Positions 9,897 to 20,988 of a stretch of 64,000 bases of DNA are shown here, piece after piece. The position numbers were made by a program, and so were the translations under genes. Each line of letters opens with the position of its first letter. Positions within the stretch are counted from its first letter, which is position 1. Source of the stretch: Pseudopyrenochaeta lycopersici (lineage: Eukaryota; Ascomycota; Dothideomycetes; Pleosporales; Pseudopyrenochaetaceae); contig NHZP01000008.1 of the NCBI GenBank assembly GCA_003313425.1, positions 1,116,001-1,180,000 on the forward strand, in the 5' to 3' direction. The notes below the pieces were generated by a model. That model did not search any database. It was given only the letters and a program-made list of their open reading frames with translations, and had not been told where the DNA came from.

Positions 9897-11633
9897 CTAA
9901 TCTTCGGCGCCTGGGCGCTTCCTGAGGTTTTCGACATTGTAGAGGATGTCTCGCACGGCTTTATCATCTGCCGACCCTAGGCCAGCTCCGTTGCCGCATT
10001 TGCTGTCAGTGGCGTTTCCACCATTCTCGCGCTCAACCTGTGCCTCCATTCCCTGGCTCTCAAACCACACGAAAGCCTCATGTGCATCCGCATCCGCTCC
10101 CCAATCTCCACTGTGGAGCCTCGAGAAACACTGTAACCGTGACACGCCCTGCAGTTGTTAGCACCGACCGTGACGAAGCAATCCTGCTGGCAGCGTTGCT
10201 TACCCCCACATCTCGGACTTCTGTGGTCGAGCCTGCCTTCTGTATGTTGTCGATAGAAATCACCATTGTGCTTGCAGCTTGCGTCGTCTGGACGAATGCG
10301 ACACTGAGAGCATTGCCACTTAGTGGTAATACATTTGGGCTCGTTGTAGCCGCTCCTATCTTGAAACTGAAGAGCGCTGGTACCCCTTCGCATGCTACGA
10401 GGATGTCATCCGCCTAGGTACTCATAAGCGATTACATGAGAATGCTGTCTCGTATTACTCACTTCTCCATCGCCGCTTGGTGCGTTCCATATTCCCGAAA
10501 TTGCAACTTTGAAGCTTGCCTCGTCTGTTATCACATGGCTGAGCTCTGCACGGGACCTAATGTGGTTCAAAACAACATCCCGTATGGGTAATTTTTCGAC
10601 AAGGCGGTAATTTTGCCATTCCCAAACGAGCAAGTAGTCGTCTCCGCCTCCAGAGACAAGATGTCCAGACTGCGTCAAGCATAATTTGCTGACGAATGAT
10701 TCATGTCCAAAGCAAAACCCCTCAATGATATGGGATTGTGGCGGTCCTCTTGAGATTCGAATATGCTCGTCCCGATCTGCTGTGATGATGTAACTGTGGG
10801 AACCCACTTTTGCGTAGATGATGTCTGTGAGCATAGAAACATGCCCTAAAAGGAGCTCATGCTTGAACTTCATAGGCTCTTTGGACTTGGGGGCTCCTTT
10901 AGCCCTCTGCTTAAGCTGCTCTTCAAGGGTTTTTCTATTTCTTCCCGAGTGAACTGTGAGGGTTGTTGCGGCGGGCATGTAATCTTTCGACTCCGGTGGC
11001 TCACTCACAATGAGGCCAAACTGCTCGTCTTCTATTGATGGGAGCAGTGGTAGGGCGTATACATCCCCGAACTTGTCCGCACAAAGGATGGTAGAATCGT
11101 CTGCTGTGAGAGCGATCGAACACGGCCGTCTTGATAAGCATCTTTCCAGTGTTAGAATGCACAATCATTGATGTTTTGGAAATTCTTACCTCTCGCTTAG
11201 TTGTTGTGGACGGCCTTGCGAATCGATCTGGAAGACCCGAATGCATTTGTCTTCCCCGGTCACTCCAACCAAGTAGTGTCCGTCATTCGACAATGTCAGG
11301 TTGGAAAAGTTCGATTTTTGCTCTGGCGGACTGTCCAACTTGATCCGTTTCCCAGGTGGTTCTTGTGAGTTGGCGTCTTGTTGTTCATCCTAAACTCCTC
11401 AGCTATGAACCAACATTCTTCACGCCTTGATTATTCAATCAAATGCACACTGTAGAGCGACATTCTCGATCTTCACTCACTCTTATGCGGACACCGTGCT
11501 CCGGCCATATCGAAGTGGCCCCCTTGCTAGACAGTGCGCAAAGCCTGGAGCCACTCGCGCCAATGACGGTCCATTCATTCGAGTCTTTATTAGATACACT
11601 TCGAGCAACGAGACACTGGTACGGAAAAGCCAT
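9897..11633 (-). CDS. TRM82: tRNA m7G46 methyltransferase non-catalytic WD subunit
   Basis: WD-repeat partner of Trm8 that stabilises it for m7G46 formation in tRNA. Five exons: 11633-11451, 11389-11190, 11141-10463, 10413-10204 and 10148-9897, giving 507 residues. Recognisable blocks include LTADDSTILCADKFGDVYAL, FKHELLLGHVSMLTDI, YIITADRDEHIRIS and FCFGHESFVSKL, all characteristic of Trm82/WDR4. A Lys-rich stretch (KTLEEQLKQRAKGAPKSKEP) lies between repeats. An ATG seven codons upstream (11654) is also in frame, but 11633 has the better context (CACCATGG). The exon 3 acceptor ends in AAAG, slightly unusual, yet it is the one that keeps the frame. Confidence 0.88.
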
Positions 11634-11832
11634 GGTGGTGCACGGGAAGAGCATCGCAAGAGTCAGTGACTTTTTTGTGAGGGCTCGTCAAGTTAGGCTA
11701 GCGCGTTAGCCGAGCTATGGCCTCCCACAACTTGATGAATTTTGAACTTTCGCAGCCGAGCTCTCCCAATCCATCAACAACACCAACAAACATCTAAGTC
11801 CTTAAACATCCCTTTGCGTCACACCGAACACA
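11634..11832. promoter_or_regulatory. 199-base divergent promoter TRM82 / RPP0
   Basis: Only 199 bases separate the two start codons, so both genes must share this promoter. The nonamer AGCCGAGCT occurs twice in the same orientation, at 11708-11716 and 11754-11762. The last 70 bases before RPP0 are C/A-rich, as in highly transcribed fungal leaders. Confidence 0.6.
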
Positions 11833-12891
11833 ATGGGGGGCAAGAAAGAATCCAAGGCCGTCTACTTCGACAAGCTTGAGGCGCTTCTCAAGGAGTACAA
11901 GAGCATCTTCATTGTCACCGTCGACAATGTCGCGTCCCAGCAGATGCACGAGATCCGACAGTCCCTCCGCGGCGAGGGTGTCGTCCTCATGGGCAAGAAC
12001 ACCATGGTCCGCCGTGCGCTGAAGGGCCTGATCAACGACTCGCCCGAGTTCGAGCGCCTGCTCCCCTTCGTCAAGGGTACCTTCCCCCCGAGATCGCTGC
12101 GTCAATACGTGCCACTGACACTAGCGCAGGCAATGTCGGTTTCGTCTTTACCAACGCCGACCTCAAGGACATCCGCGACAAGATTCTCTCGAACCGTGTC
12201 GCTGCCCCTGCCCGTGCTGGTGCCCTCGCCCCGCTCGATGTGTTCGTCCCAGCTGGTAACACGTAAGGATATGGTCGCCTCTGCCTCCGTGAAATGAGTA
12301 TTGACATGTCGTAGTGGTATGGAACCCGGAAAGACGTCCTTCTTCCAGGCTCTCGGTGTGCCCACCAAGATTGCCCGTGGTACCATTGAAATTACTGCCG
12401 ACTTGAAGCTCATCGAGGCCGGTAGCAAGGTCGGTGCCTCCGAGGCCACCCTTCTCAACTTGTTGGGCATCTCTCCCTTCACCTATGGTATGGGTATCCA
12501 CCAGATCTATGACAATGGCCAGACCTTCGACGCTTCCGTTTTGGACATCGAGGAGTCTCAGTTGCTCAAGGCTTTCTCTTCTGCCATCAACACCATCGCC
12601 AGTATCTCTCTGGCTACCAACTTCCCCACCTTGCCCTCCGTCATTCACTCCGTGGTCAACTCGTACAAGAAGGTTCTCTCCGTCGCCATCGAGACCGACT
12701 ACGAGTGGGAGGAGATTACCGAGCTCAAGGATCGCATTGCCAACCCAGAGAAGTACGCTTCCGCCGGTCCTGCCGCAGGCGCTGCCGCCGCCAGCGGTGG
12801 CGACGCCGCTGCTGCTGCCAAAGAGCCAGAGAAGGAGGAGGAGAACGAAGAGTCCGAGGATGATGACATGGGTTTCGGCCTGTTTGACTAA
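11833..12891 (+). CDS. RPP0: 60S acidic ribosomal protein P0 (uL10)
   Basis: Base of the ribosomal stalk that binds the P1/P2 dimers and elongation factors. Exons 11833-12076, 12130-12262 and 12315-12891 give 317 residues. The N-terminus ([20 protein letters not shown]) and [13 protein letters not shown] are the rRNA-binding half. [14 protein letters not shown] and [11 protein letters not shown] follow, then an Ala-rich hinge and the conserved acidic P-protein end [10 protein letters not shown], where elongation factors dock. The coding sequence is strongly biased to C-ending codons, as expected for very high expression. Confidence 0.96.
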
Positions 12892-13328
12892 GCTACTCGC
12901 GGTTGTCACAACACGTCTTGAAATATCTTGGTCCGGCCACAGCCTGTCCAAGCATGTCTTCATGTCATAGGGTAATCCACGACAATACGATGAAATGAGA
13001 CCCAATCTTCCGACACTTATTGTACACGTGATGCTCTTGGTAGCAACCGCGTCTACTGTAATTCAGGTAAGCTTAACTTTTATAACTCCCTCTTTCTGCT
13101 GCTATGATTATTTTCTTTTTAACCCTGAGATCCTTCGATGAGGATTAAAAACAACAACAACAACACTCTAATTTTTTAATGAGCACTCTCGACAGCTGTC
13201 CTTCCTCAGCAATTTTACTCTGATGAATTTGACACTGACTTGAAACAGATCTATTCACTGAGTCCATCTGCCTTTCGTGTATTGTAATGATGTCATTGGC
13301 AGTGTTACTTGTTGCCTACGATGGTGTA
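12892..13328. other. Convergent 3' intergenic, RPP0 / GNAT
   Basis: Holds 3' flanks only. An (AAC)n-like run (AACAACAACAACAAC) is near 13151. Confidence 0.5.
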
Positions 13329-14378
13329 TCATGACTGTTTCGCAAGCATTCCTGCCCTCTCGAGGTCTATCCTAACCCAGAAGCATTTCCACGTCGCCCT
13401 CCCACCCAAACTCCTACATACACTCTCACTTGACACATTACCAGTATAAACATCCGCATGCGACCATGCGGTCCCTTCCATGTCCACTGCCAGTCCAGGC
13501 GCGTAGGCTCTGAAGATCCTTGCTGCAACTGCTTTCGCTATGCCCTTCCCTCTATACCCCTCCTCTGTATGTAGCGTAGTAAGTGATCCATCGAGCCCCA
13601 GAAATGCCCACGCCACTGCTGTGCCTTTGGCTTCTTCGAACACACCCACATTCTTCAATGATATCAACGTCCTTGTTGATCGCGGTATTGATGTGCGTGC
13701 CTTGACCAAATCAATATCTTGCTCCCGCATTTTTCCCCACCTCAATTCATCTGGTAGCTCTCTCGTCTGCGGTAGATCAGTGATCTTGAATAGGAACTTA
13801 TTCAACTCTGCATCTGGGCCTGGAAATTCAGGTCTTAAAATGCCAGCGTTTCGGCATATCTGTACGACGGCGTGGTGACAACACCCTAGAGTGACGACCT
13901 TGGGGAGGAGAAGGTGTCGCATATATGTCCCTGGTGAGAGTGTGTGTTTGCCATTCGAGTCTGGGAAGGGGTGCTCGGCTTCATGCTGTTTTGCTAGAGC
14001 GAGGGCAGGGAGATTGTCTTGGTGGATAGGTGGGGTTGGGATGTGGGACATGTAGTCTAATAATGAAAGAACTGCTGTTCTACATGTTTCACAGAACTCG
14101 CTCCCTGAGTGCGATGACAATGAGCCGTGGTGATTTGGTTGTTCTCCAGCAGCGAAAATCCAAAGCTCGGTTTCTGGGCGCATGGAACGGTCGAGGTAGG
14201 CCGCTGCCCAGCATTGCGGGACTCCAGTATCTGAAGGACTGAAAGTCGCAAGAATATGTGCATCTTTCGTTCTGTTGGGATGTTGTGTACGATATATGAG
14301 GTTGATACTGTGAGGTAATGACACTTTCAGAGCATTTTGAAGGATGGGTGAGGTGGCGGGGTGTTCGTGGACGTCCAT
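13329..14378 (-). CDS. GNAT-family acyltransferase (FR47-like)
   Basis: 349 residues, intronless. The N-terminal two thirds has no obvious motif but resembles the pseudo-GNAT half of glycine N-acyltransferase-like proteins. The C-terminal third has a GNAT core: GTAVAWAFLGLDGSLTTLHT followed by the acetyl-CoA loop GYRGKGIAKAVAARIF. This FR47/GLYAT-like layout fits an N-acyltransferase acting on a small amine or amino acid; the substrate cannot be told. The frame begins earlier at a GTG (14402); the first ATG, 14378 (MDVHEHPATS), is taken as start. Confidence 0.75.
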   Translation of the reverse strand: MDVHEHPATSPILQNALKVSLPHSINLIYRTQHPNRTKDAHILATFSPSDTGVPQCWAAAYLDRSMRPETELWIFAAGEQPNHHGSLSSHSGSEFCETCRTAVLSLLDYMSHIPTPPIHQDNLPALALAKQHEAEHPFPDSNGKHTLSPGTYMRHLLLPKVVTLGCCHHAVVQICRNAGILRPEFPGPDAELNKFLFKITDLPQTRELPDELRWGKMREQDIDLVKARTSIPRSTRTLISLKNVGVFEEAKGTAVAWAFLGLDGSLTTLHTEEGYRGKGIAKAVAARIFRAYAPGLAVDMEGTAWSHADVYTGNVSSESVCRSLGGRATWKCFWVRIDLERAGMLAKQS

Positions 14379-15264
14379 TTTGAGGCCGTACCCTAAGAAC
14401 ACGAATATAAAAGATTGAAGTAAGGTCGAAAAAAGATGGTATCTGGAGAATGAACGTCTCCTGCCAATTTAAGAACTAATCTGAGTCATGATGAGGCTGT
14501 CACTGCTCAAGCTAGGACTGATAAGGTTGCTTTACGCATGTACTGGTACTGAATATTACATAAGAGCTTCTATGTGTTCTGCTTAAGAGGCAATTTTCGT
14601 CTTTTTCTAATACACTCGCGTATTTTATGGTGCGTAATATAGATTTTCTCAACCGCGGGTTTTGTGTTCATCAGGTTTATACATACGTGGGTCATGATTT
14701 TAGGTTCCTTGAGCACCAATTGAGGAATGGGAAGCTCGATAATCTCAGGTAACGCAACAATATCCGTGCTCATAATATATCAGGAACAGAAACAATGAGC
14801 TTAGAGAGGACCTATACAAAGTTCTAACACTGCAGAGTGTACCTGAATCTCTTAATCACGGGTAGGATTTCTTGTGATCGCCATCTGCATATTGGAGACT
14901 TTAATCCGTGCTCCAGTGCAAATATCGAACATGGAAGCATATTCTAGCCCCGATACCAGAGCTTATATCGAATTAAAAATGGCTTAAAAGCCCTACATAA
15001 TTTGTGTCTTTCTTGTTTGCTCACTTACGGTCCAGGTCATCGTTATATCAGCTTCTTGTGTCTGAAAAGTAAAGCACATCGTCCAACAACGGAGAAGATA
15101 TAGAACTACTGAGATTATGTACCTCGCAGAAAGAGGCTCCGCAGCATCTCGCATCACGCAAGTCTTCCTAATCCGAGAATCTATTTATATCTGAGATCAC
15201 TGTGAAAGATGTGCAGGTTTAGGGGCCCCCATATTTTTATAAGCGTGCTGGCTTTGATTTTTTC
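14379..15264. other. A/T-rich intergenic
   Basis: Distinctly A/T-rich compared with its neighbours. A 67-codon ATG frame (14773-14570, minus) is the only candidate and shows no family feature. I do not call a gene. Confidence 0.5.
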
Positions 15265-17181
15265 TTAGGGGTCACTTGCCACCCAAAAGTCTTCCTAAGT
15301 CAGCATTTATCCCAAGGTAAAGCGATTGATCCATGACCACTCACCGCTTTCTCAACTTTACCGCTTTGTATGATGACATTCACGATGACAGGCACTGTTG
15401 CATTGAAGCCCGCAATAGTGGCCTTGTTCAGTTCCTCCGGCGTGCGCACGAAGAAGCCCAAACCCCCGCACGCTTCAGCGAGTTTCTGATATTTGACTTC
15501 CCAGCCCAGAGCCCAACTTCGAAGTCCCGGTTCATTATTTTTTGTCTTCTCCTGCTTTGTATTCCAGTCATCAGCCGAATTCGAATCACCAAAGTATATA
15601 CCACCGTTATTGATTACGAAAATCAAGATATCCATGCCCATCCGTGCCATTGTCTCTACTTCCATGCCGCTAAATCCGAAGGCAGAATCGCCCTCGATGG
15701 CGATAATCTTCTTTCTCATCGCGGGACCAGAGATTGCCTGTGCATTGGGGCTATTGTATGCTTCCCAAGCGGCGATGGCATAAGGTAGACCAATTCCCAT
15801 TGTTGCGTATGTACCAGCATCAAGGCGTAGACGTGGGTGCTCTAGAGGAAAGATCGAACGGCTGATATCCATAGTGTTGGCGCCTTCAGCTATGTAGCAT
15901 ATTCCACCATCAGAGGGCGGGGACAGAGTGTGCAAGGCTAGCTTGATTATGTCGAAAGCACGACCGTAAGTTAGCGGGATTGAGGGATCTTTTGCTGCCA
16001 GTTCTGATACTTTCTCATTCTTCTGTTTTGCGACTTGAAGGACTTTTATATAGTCTGAGCGGGCCATGTCATACTTCCACTTTCCGAGACGTATTGAAAG
16101 CTGCAAAACGACGATGTCGACGTCTCCGAGAAGTGAAAGTTCGGCATCGGCAGCGTTTCGGCCCATCTCCTCTGGCGAAATATCGACCTGAATAAACTGC
16201 GCACTAGGATGCCATTTGGGTGCTTCCCCATAATGGAAGATCCAGTTCAACCTAGCGCCCAGAATCAACACCACATCAGCCATCTTCAGAGCTGCACTTC
16301 GCGCGGAAGACACATTAGCTGGATGAGAATCTGGCACAACCCCCTTTCCCATCGGCGAGGGAAGAAAAGGGATATTGGTCTTATCAATAAAGCCACGAAT
16401 GGATTTCTCTGCCCGAGCATACGCGGCGCCTTTACCAATAAGTACCAGTGGTGCTTTGGCTCCCTTGATCAAGTTCACGATCTTTTGCAGTTTTTGCTCG
16501 TCACTTGCACTCTTTGGGGGATCCGCTACGCGTGGTGTTCGGTGCACATCTTGGGTATCTTCGGAATCTAGCGGATCATTTATGATATCCGCAGGTAGAT
16601 CAACGAACCCTACTCCAGGGCGGCCGTAGAAAGAGCATCGATACGCATTGGCAATAATAGATGGGAGTGACTCGGCATTTGGAGGTCTAATAGAGAGCTT
16701 GGTATGTGGAGTCAGGAGCGAGATGTTGTCGAGTTCCTGGAACGCCCCCTTTGTGACCATGTGTGTTTCAATAGAACCACCCAGGAGGAGAAGTGGGAAG
16801 CTATTCTCGTTCGCGTTGCCAACCTACTCCAGCGTTAAACCAGCGCTTGTGATATGTGGCATTGATGTTTTCCATCAACCGCAGCCGAGCTTTAAACACT
16901 GGATCAAGACCTACTCCAGCAATAGCATGCAAGACTCCAGGCCCACCAACCACTAAGCAGACACCAGGCTTTCCGGTCAAATATCCATATGCTGTTGCAG
17001 CATAGCTAGCGGCCTGTTCATTACGAAACCCGATAAAGCGGATACCTATATTGATGGCTTGTTCAGCAATGTCTGAAATGGGTACTCCAACAATGCCGAA
17101 GACGACGGCCACTCCAAGGTCTTTGAGGGTTCGCGCGATGATTTCCGCGCCTGTTACTGGTACTTTGTGTTGTGAATTCAT
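15265..17181 (-). CDS. 2-hydroxyacyl-CoA lyase (TPP enzyme)
   Basis: Thiamine-diphosphate enzyme; family members split 2-hydroxyacyl-CoA into formyl-CoA and an aldehyde, or decarboxylate oxalyl-CoA. Exons 17181-16915, 16823-15345 and probably 15294-15265 give about 591 residues. The catalytic glutamate is in GFRNEQAASYAATAYGYLTG. GNANENSFPLLLLGGS is rebuilt across intron 1, and the TPP/Mg motif runs from GDSAFGFSG to FVINNGG. GAFQELD and the GIVGVP start favour 2-hydroxyacyl-CoA lyase over oxalyl-CoA decarboxylase. Without the last intron the protein would end in ALPWDKC; that stretch has a perfect intron (GTGAGT, GCTGAC, TTAG), so I prefer the spliced end EDFWVASDP. Neither end is a clear peroxisomal PTS1. 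Confidence 0.85.
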
Positions 17182-17937
17182 TGCTGGTGTTGGAAGATAG
17201 ACAATTGCCCTTATTCTTGGTGCTACATGGCTGTCGTTTGACTCCGGCTTCGAAAAGGGTGTTGGAGGTGGAGGTGCGAACAAGCCGAGGTTGGGAGGTC
17301 GTCAGCTTTGAGTATGATGATAAGATGCAGCTTCGCATCATCTAAAGCCTACACCCGCCAGATCTACATCCATGATTTCGATTCTAGTACTCATGTGCAG
17401 TGTGATAACGACATGTGATTGGAAGTGATGATTTTCGGTGTAGTTATGGTGCAAGGAACAGGCCTGTGAATAGTGTTTCAAGTAACCAGTCAAGGACTGA
17501 GGAGATGAGTAGATTTGATGTCTATCTGAGGATGATCATCAGGGCTGACCATGTACCTTCTACGAGAAAAAAAATTTAGTGTACGTAATTCTGAAAGTTG
17601 AGCTACAAGACAATTGACGTTGAAGGATATCATCGCAGAGATTCAAGCGCGAGATTTATAAAAACGAAGAGATCATTGTACACTATCTAGCATGAACTAA
17701 AGAATACCAACCCCTAGCAGAGCCAGTGGGGAGGCATGACAAACTTTTACCCATAATACACCATGACATTACGAAAGACGTGATCTCCATATCGTGAAAT
17801 CATCAACAGGCGGCCAAAGCTCAAGCCCGACGATCACTACTGGCGCAATATCACTCGGTAGCCCATAACTTACTGTTCACGATGATCAAAGCAGAGACAC
17901 AAGTTGGGCCCCAGCAAGTTAAGATCCTCAAAGACGC
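17182..17937. other. Intergenic, lyase promoter and NSR1 3' flank
   Basis: A/T-rich; no gene is supported. Confidence 0.5.
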
Positions 17938-19484
17938 TTAGTCGAAGGACTTCTTGGAGCCTGCAAAGTCGCCGAAGCCGCCGCGGTTGAAGCTTCCACC
18001 GCGACCGCCGCCACGACCTCCTCCACGGCCACCACCGAAGCCACGGCCTCCTCCACGGCCACCACGTCCGCCGCGGTCACCGAAGCCGCCACGGCCGCCG
18101 CCACGGCCACCGCGACCACCACCGAAGCCACCACCGCGGCCGCCTCCGCCGTTGTCCTCACGGGCAGCAGCGTAGTCGATACGGATGTTGCGGCCCTCGA
18201 TTTCTTGACCGTTCAAAGCCTCAAGAGCGGCAGTAGCCTCATCCTGAGAACTGAAGTCAACGTATCCGAAGCCCTTGAGCGATCCACTTTCGCGGTCGGT
18301 GGGCAGAGAGACACGGGTAATGTTGCCGTACTCAGCAAAGATTTCTTGGATACCATCGTTGGTGCAATCGAATGACAGGTTACCGAGGAACAAAGTGTTG
18401 CTAGGAGCGCTGCGCTTATCACCATAGCGGTTGGCACGATCGTTCGTCTTGCCCGCATCTGGCTTTTGGCGTGGAGTGCTGAAGTCGACATTCAACTGGC
18501 GACCATCAAGCTCATACTGGTGCATCTCGGCCTGGGCCTTAGCGGCATCGGCAGCTTCGGCAAATTCAACGTAACCGAAACTATCACTGTAAGCAGGTAG
18601 TCAAGTGAAGTGGGCGTGATCGACTTACCCCTTAGCACGACCAGTCTCACGGTCAGTGATGACACGGCAACCGACAATCTCGCCGAAGCCCTCAAACTCG
18701 CGACGGAGCCAGTCTTCATCGATGTTCCAGCTCATGTTACCAACGAAGAGGTTCTTGACACCCTCACTAGCGGCAGGAGCATCAGTCTTGGTCTTCTTCA
18801 CCGCAGGTTCGGCATCAGCTTCAGCCTTGCGCTTCTTGGAGGGAGCCTCTGCCTCGCTCGCAGAAGAGTCGGAGTCGGAGTCATCAGAGCCAGAATCGGA
18901 TTCATCAGAAGCCTGTGGTTGTTAGCAAAACTCTGACATGACGATGGCAAAGAGCAACGAACCTCAGCCTTGGCGGCGTTTGCAGCAGGCTTCTCATCAT
19001 CAGATTCGCTGTCGGAGCTGCTGTCAGAGCCGCTGTCAGAGTCGCTGGACTCAGCCTTGGCCGCAACCTTAGCAACACCATTGGCCTTGGCCTTGACAGC
19101 AGGCTTCTCCTCCTCGCTGCTGTCGCTGTCGCTGTCCGCCTCGCTGCTGTCGGACGAATCGGAATCGGAGTCAGCCTTAGCTACAGCTTTCGGGGCGGCT
19201 TTGGCAGGGGCCTTCTTCTCGACGACCTCCTCATCGCTGCTGCTAGCGGAAGACTCCTCGTCACTCTCGCTCTCGCTCTCGCTGGACTCCGACTCAGGCT
19301 CGGGAGTAGGCGCTTTCTTGGCCTTCTTCTTGTCCTTGACACCAGAGGCAACTGACTTGGCGATGTCTTTGCTCTTCGATTTTGGAGTCTGTGCCGGCTT
19401 GGTGACGCGACCACTCTTGACGCTGGAGATGTCGGTCTTCTTGTCCTTCTTGGACGCCTTATCGGCGGTCTTAGTCTTCGACAT
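17938..19484 (-). CDS. NSR1: Nucleolin-like protein NSR1/GAR2
   Basis: Nucleolar protein of pre-rRNA processing and small-subunit assembly. Exons 19484-18963, 18912-18629 and 18580-17938 give 482 residues. The N-terminal half has Lys blocks and several Ser/Asp/Glu runs (SESESESDEESSASSSDEE), likely CK2 targets. Two RRMs follow: NLFVGNMSWNIDEDWL with GFGYVEF, and TLFLGNLSFDCTNDGI with GFGYVDF. The tail is an RGG domain of about 80 residues ending SKKSFD. Intron 2 falls inside RNP1 of RRM1 and has two AG acceptors six bases apart; the second restores the canonical motif. Confidence 0.93.
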
Positions 19485-20988
19485 GGTGAAGGTGATACAC
19501 TAGATCTATGAATTATCAGTATATGGGGACAAGCGAAAAGGTCCGAAACGGATGCGACGACAAGGAAAAGAGGAACGAGGACGAGAATATCTCATCGCTC
19601 ATGTGCCGACACAAGTATTGTGTACTTTGCGCCGAAAGCCTGTATCATCTGGATGTCTCAAATTGCGAAAAGCCCACTGGTATCTCTCGAGACCGCACGG
19701 AGCGGAAATCCCTCAAGCCCACGGAAAGCCCACAAGAGCCCACAGAAAAACTGACTTCGAGGCGGTGTGTTCCCACAAGGGCCAAGAAGACAGAAAGAAA
19801 AACCCTCATAGTAGCGGAATGCCCTCTGGTTGATCTTGTCATGCCCTGGCGAGCGACAGACGTGCCCTCTGCATTGTGTGTTAAGGAAAAGCTCAAAGTA
19901 TGCCCACTGACTTGATATGCTCTGTAAATGGTGCGATTGCCCTCAGTAGCCCACTAGAAGCCCTCGAAAAGCCCTCAAAGTGATATTCGAACAGGGATGT
20001 CCGAAAGAAGAATGCGACAAATATTGTTGGTAGATGGGGTGAGAAGTGAAGGGTATGGCTAGAGGCGAGGTTGGGATTTTATCTACAACTGCAGCGCTAA
20101 GAAACTTTTCTGCAGCCATGGTCCAAGCTTCAGGGCGGTGTGCCGTTGAAATGCACGGATGCCCCACTCGCGCCAAACTCCACGCCGCCGACTTCCATAG
20201 CCAAGACCATGCTCAATGCTGCCCGTCAAACGTCTCGTAGGAGAACAAGGCCTGTTCTACCTGGATTCAATGTAGTTGGATTGGTTCTACTTGTGCAATT
20301 TTCTTGTCACTTGCCACACACTCTGCAGACTTTCTTTCCGCTCGCATCGGACGCATCGCTCACACTGCTTCTCAGCAGTTTGTATCGAACGTTCGGAATG
20401 GTGTCTATTAGGTAGCACGGCTGGCTTTTACATGCAATTTCGCAAATACTGATCATTGAAACACTCGCGAGTGCTTTGATTTTGGGGGATTCAGATGCAC
20501 AAAGAAGCTCGTTGGCCTTGGACCCTTTTTCCCATGCCCAGGTTTCCTAGGTACTATTTTATGATACTGGCCAATGGAGAACTATAGAAGCTACCAGGCC
20601 CATCTATCATCCTCTACTTGTATCCCTACTTGAGTCCATACTTCTGCGTTTGTGTGGATTGAAAACGGCTAGAGCTCGTTCAATCAGCCTTCTCTAAAGG
20701 GCCGTATACATGTTCTATGAATTCGCACTGATGTCGATCCTGATGTAAGGAAGGGCAGCGATTTCAGTGGAGGCGTCACGCAAGTTCTTTATGTTATTCT
20801 TCGCGTGGACTTCTCCCCGTTATTCCCTTTGGTAGCTGCCTTGCCATATCATGGTGAGTCTCGCGAAACTTATTTTGGGGCGCTGTCTGTTTGAGCTACT
20901 GGCCTGCACCAACCCACGCTAGTGGCACGTTCGGGACACGAGTCCTCCGACGCACCGTCATTCCTCACAAGCTTCCCAAGCTCTCACA
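19485..20988. other. Divergent intergenic NSR1 / ALG6
   Basis: 1.5 kb with no supported gene. It contains a cluster of GCCC-centred short repeats near NSR1 (separate entry). The ALG6 side is unremarkable. Confidence 0.55.
19677..19980. repeat. Cluster of GCCCAC/GCCCTC short elements
   Basis: About twelve GCCC-centred elements (GCCCAC or GCCCTC, one GCCCTGG), all in the same orientation, occur in about 300 bases, starting roughly 190 bases upstream of NSR1. They look like a multi-site promoter element or degraded short repeat. Confidence 0.5.

Noticed and set aside
14570..14773. 67-codon ATG frame in A/T-rich DNA
   Set aside because: Short, no motif, isolated; could be chance.
18000..18160. 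Plus-strand Pro/Arg repeat frame and minus Ala/Val frame
   Set aside because: Shadows of the RGG-repeat tail of NSR1.
19508..19915. Cys-containing frame (CRHKYCVLCAESLYH) resembling half a RING finger
   Set aside because: Only three or four cysteines, no second half, and it reads across the GCCC repeat array.
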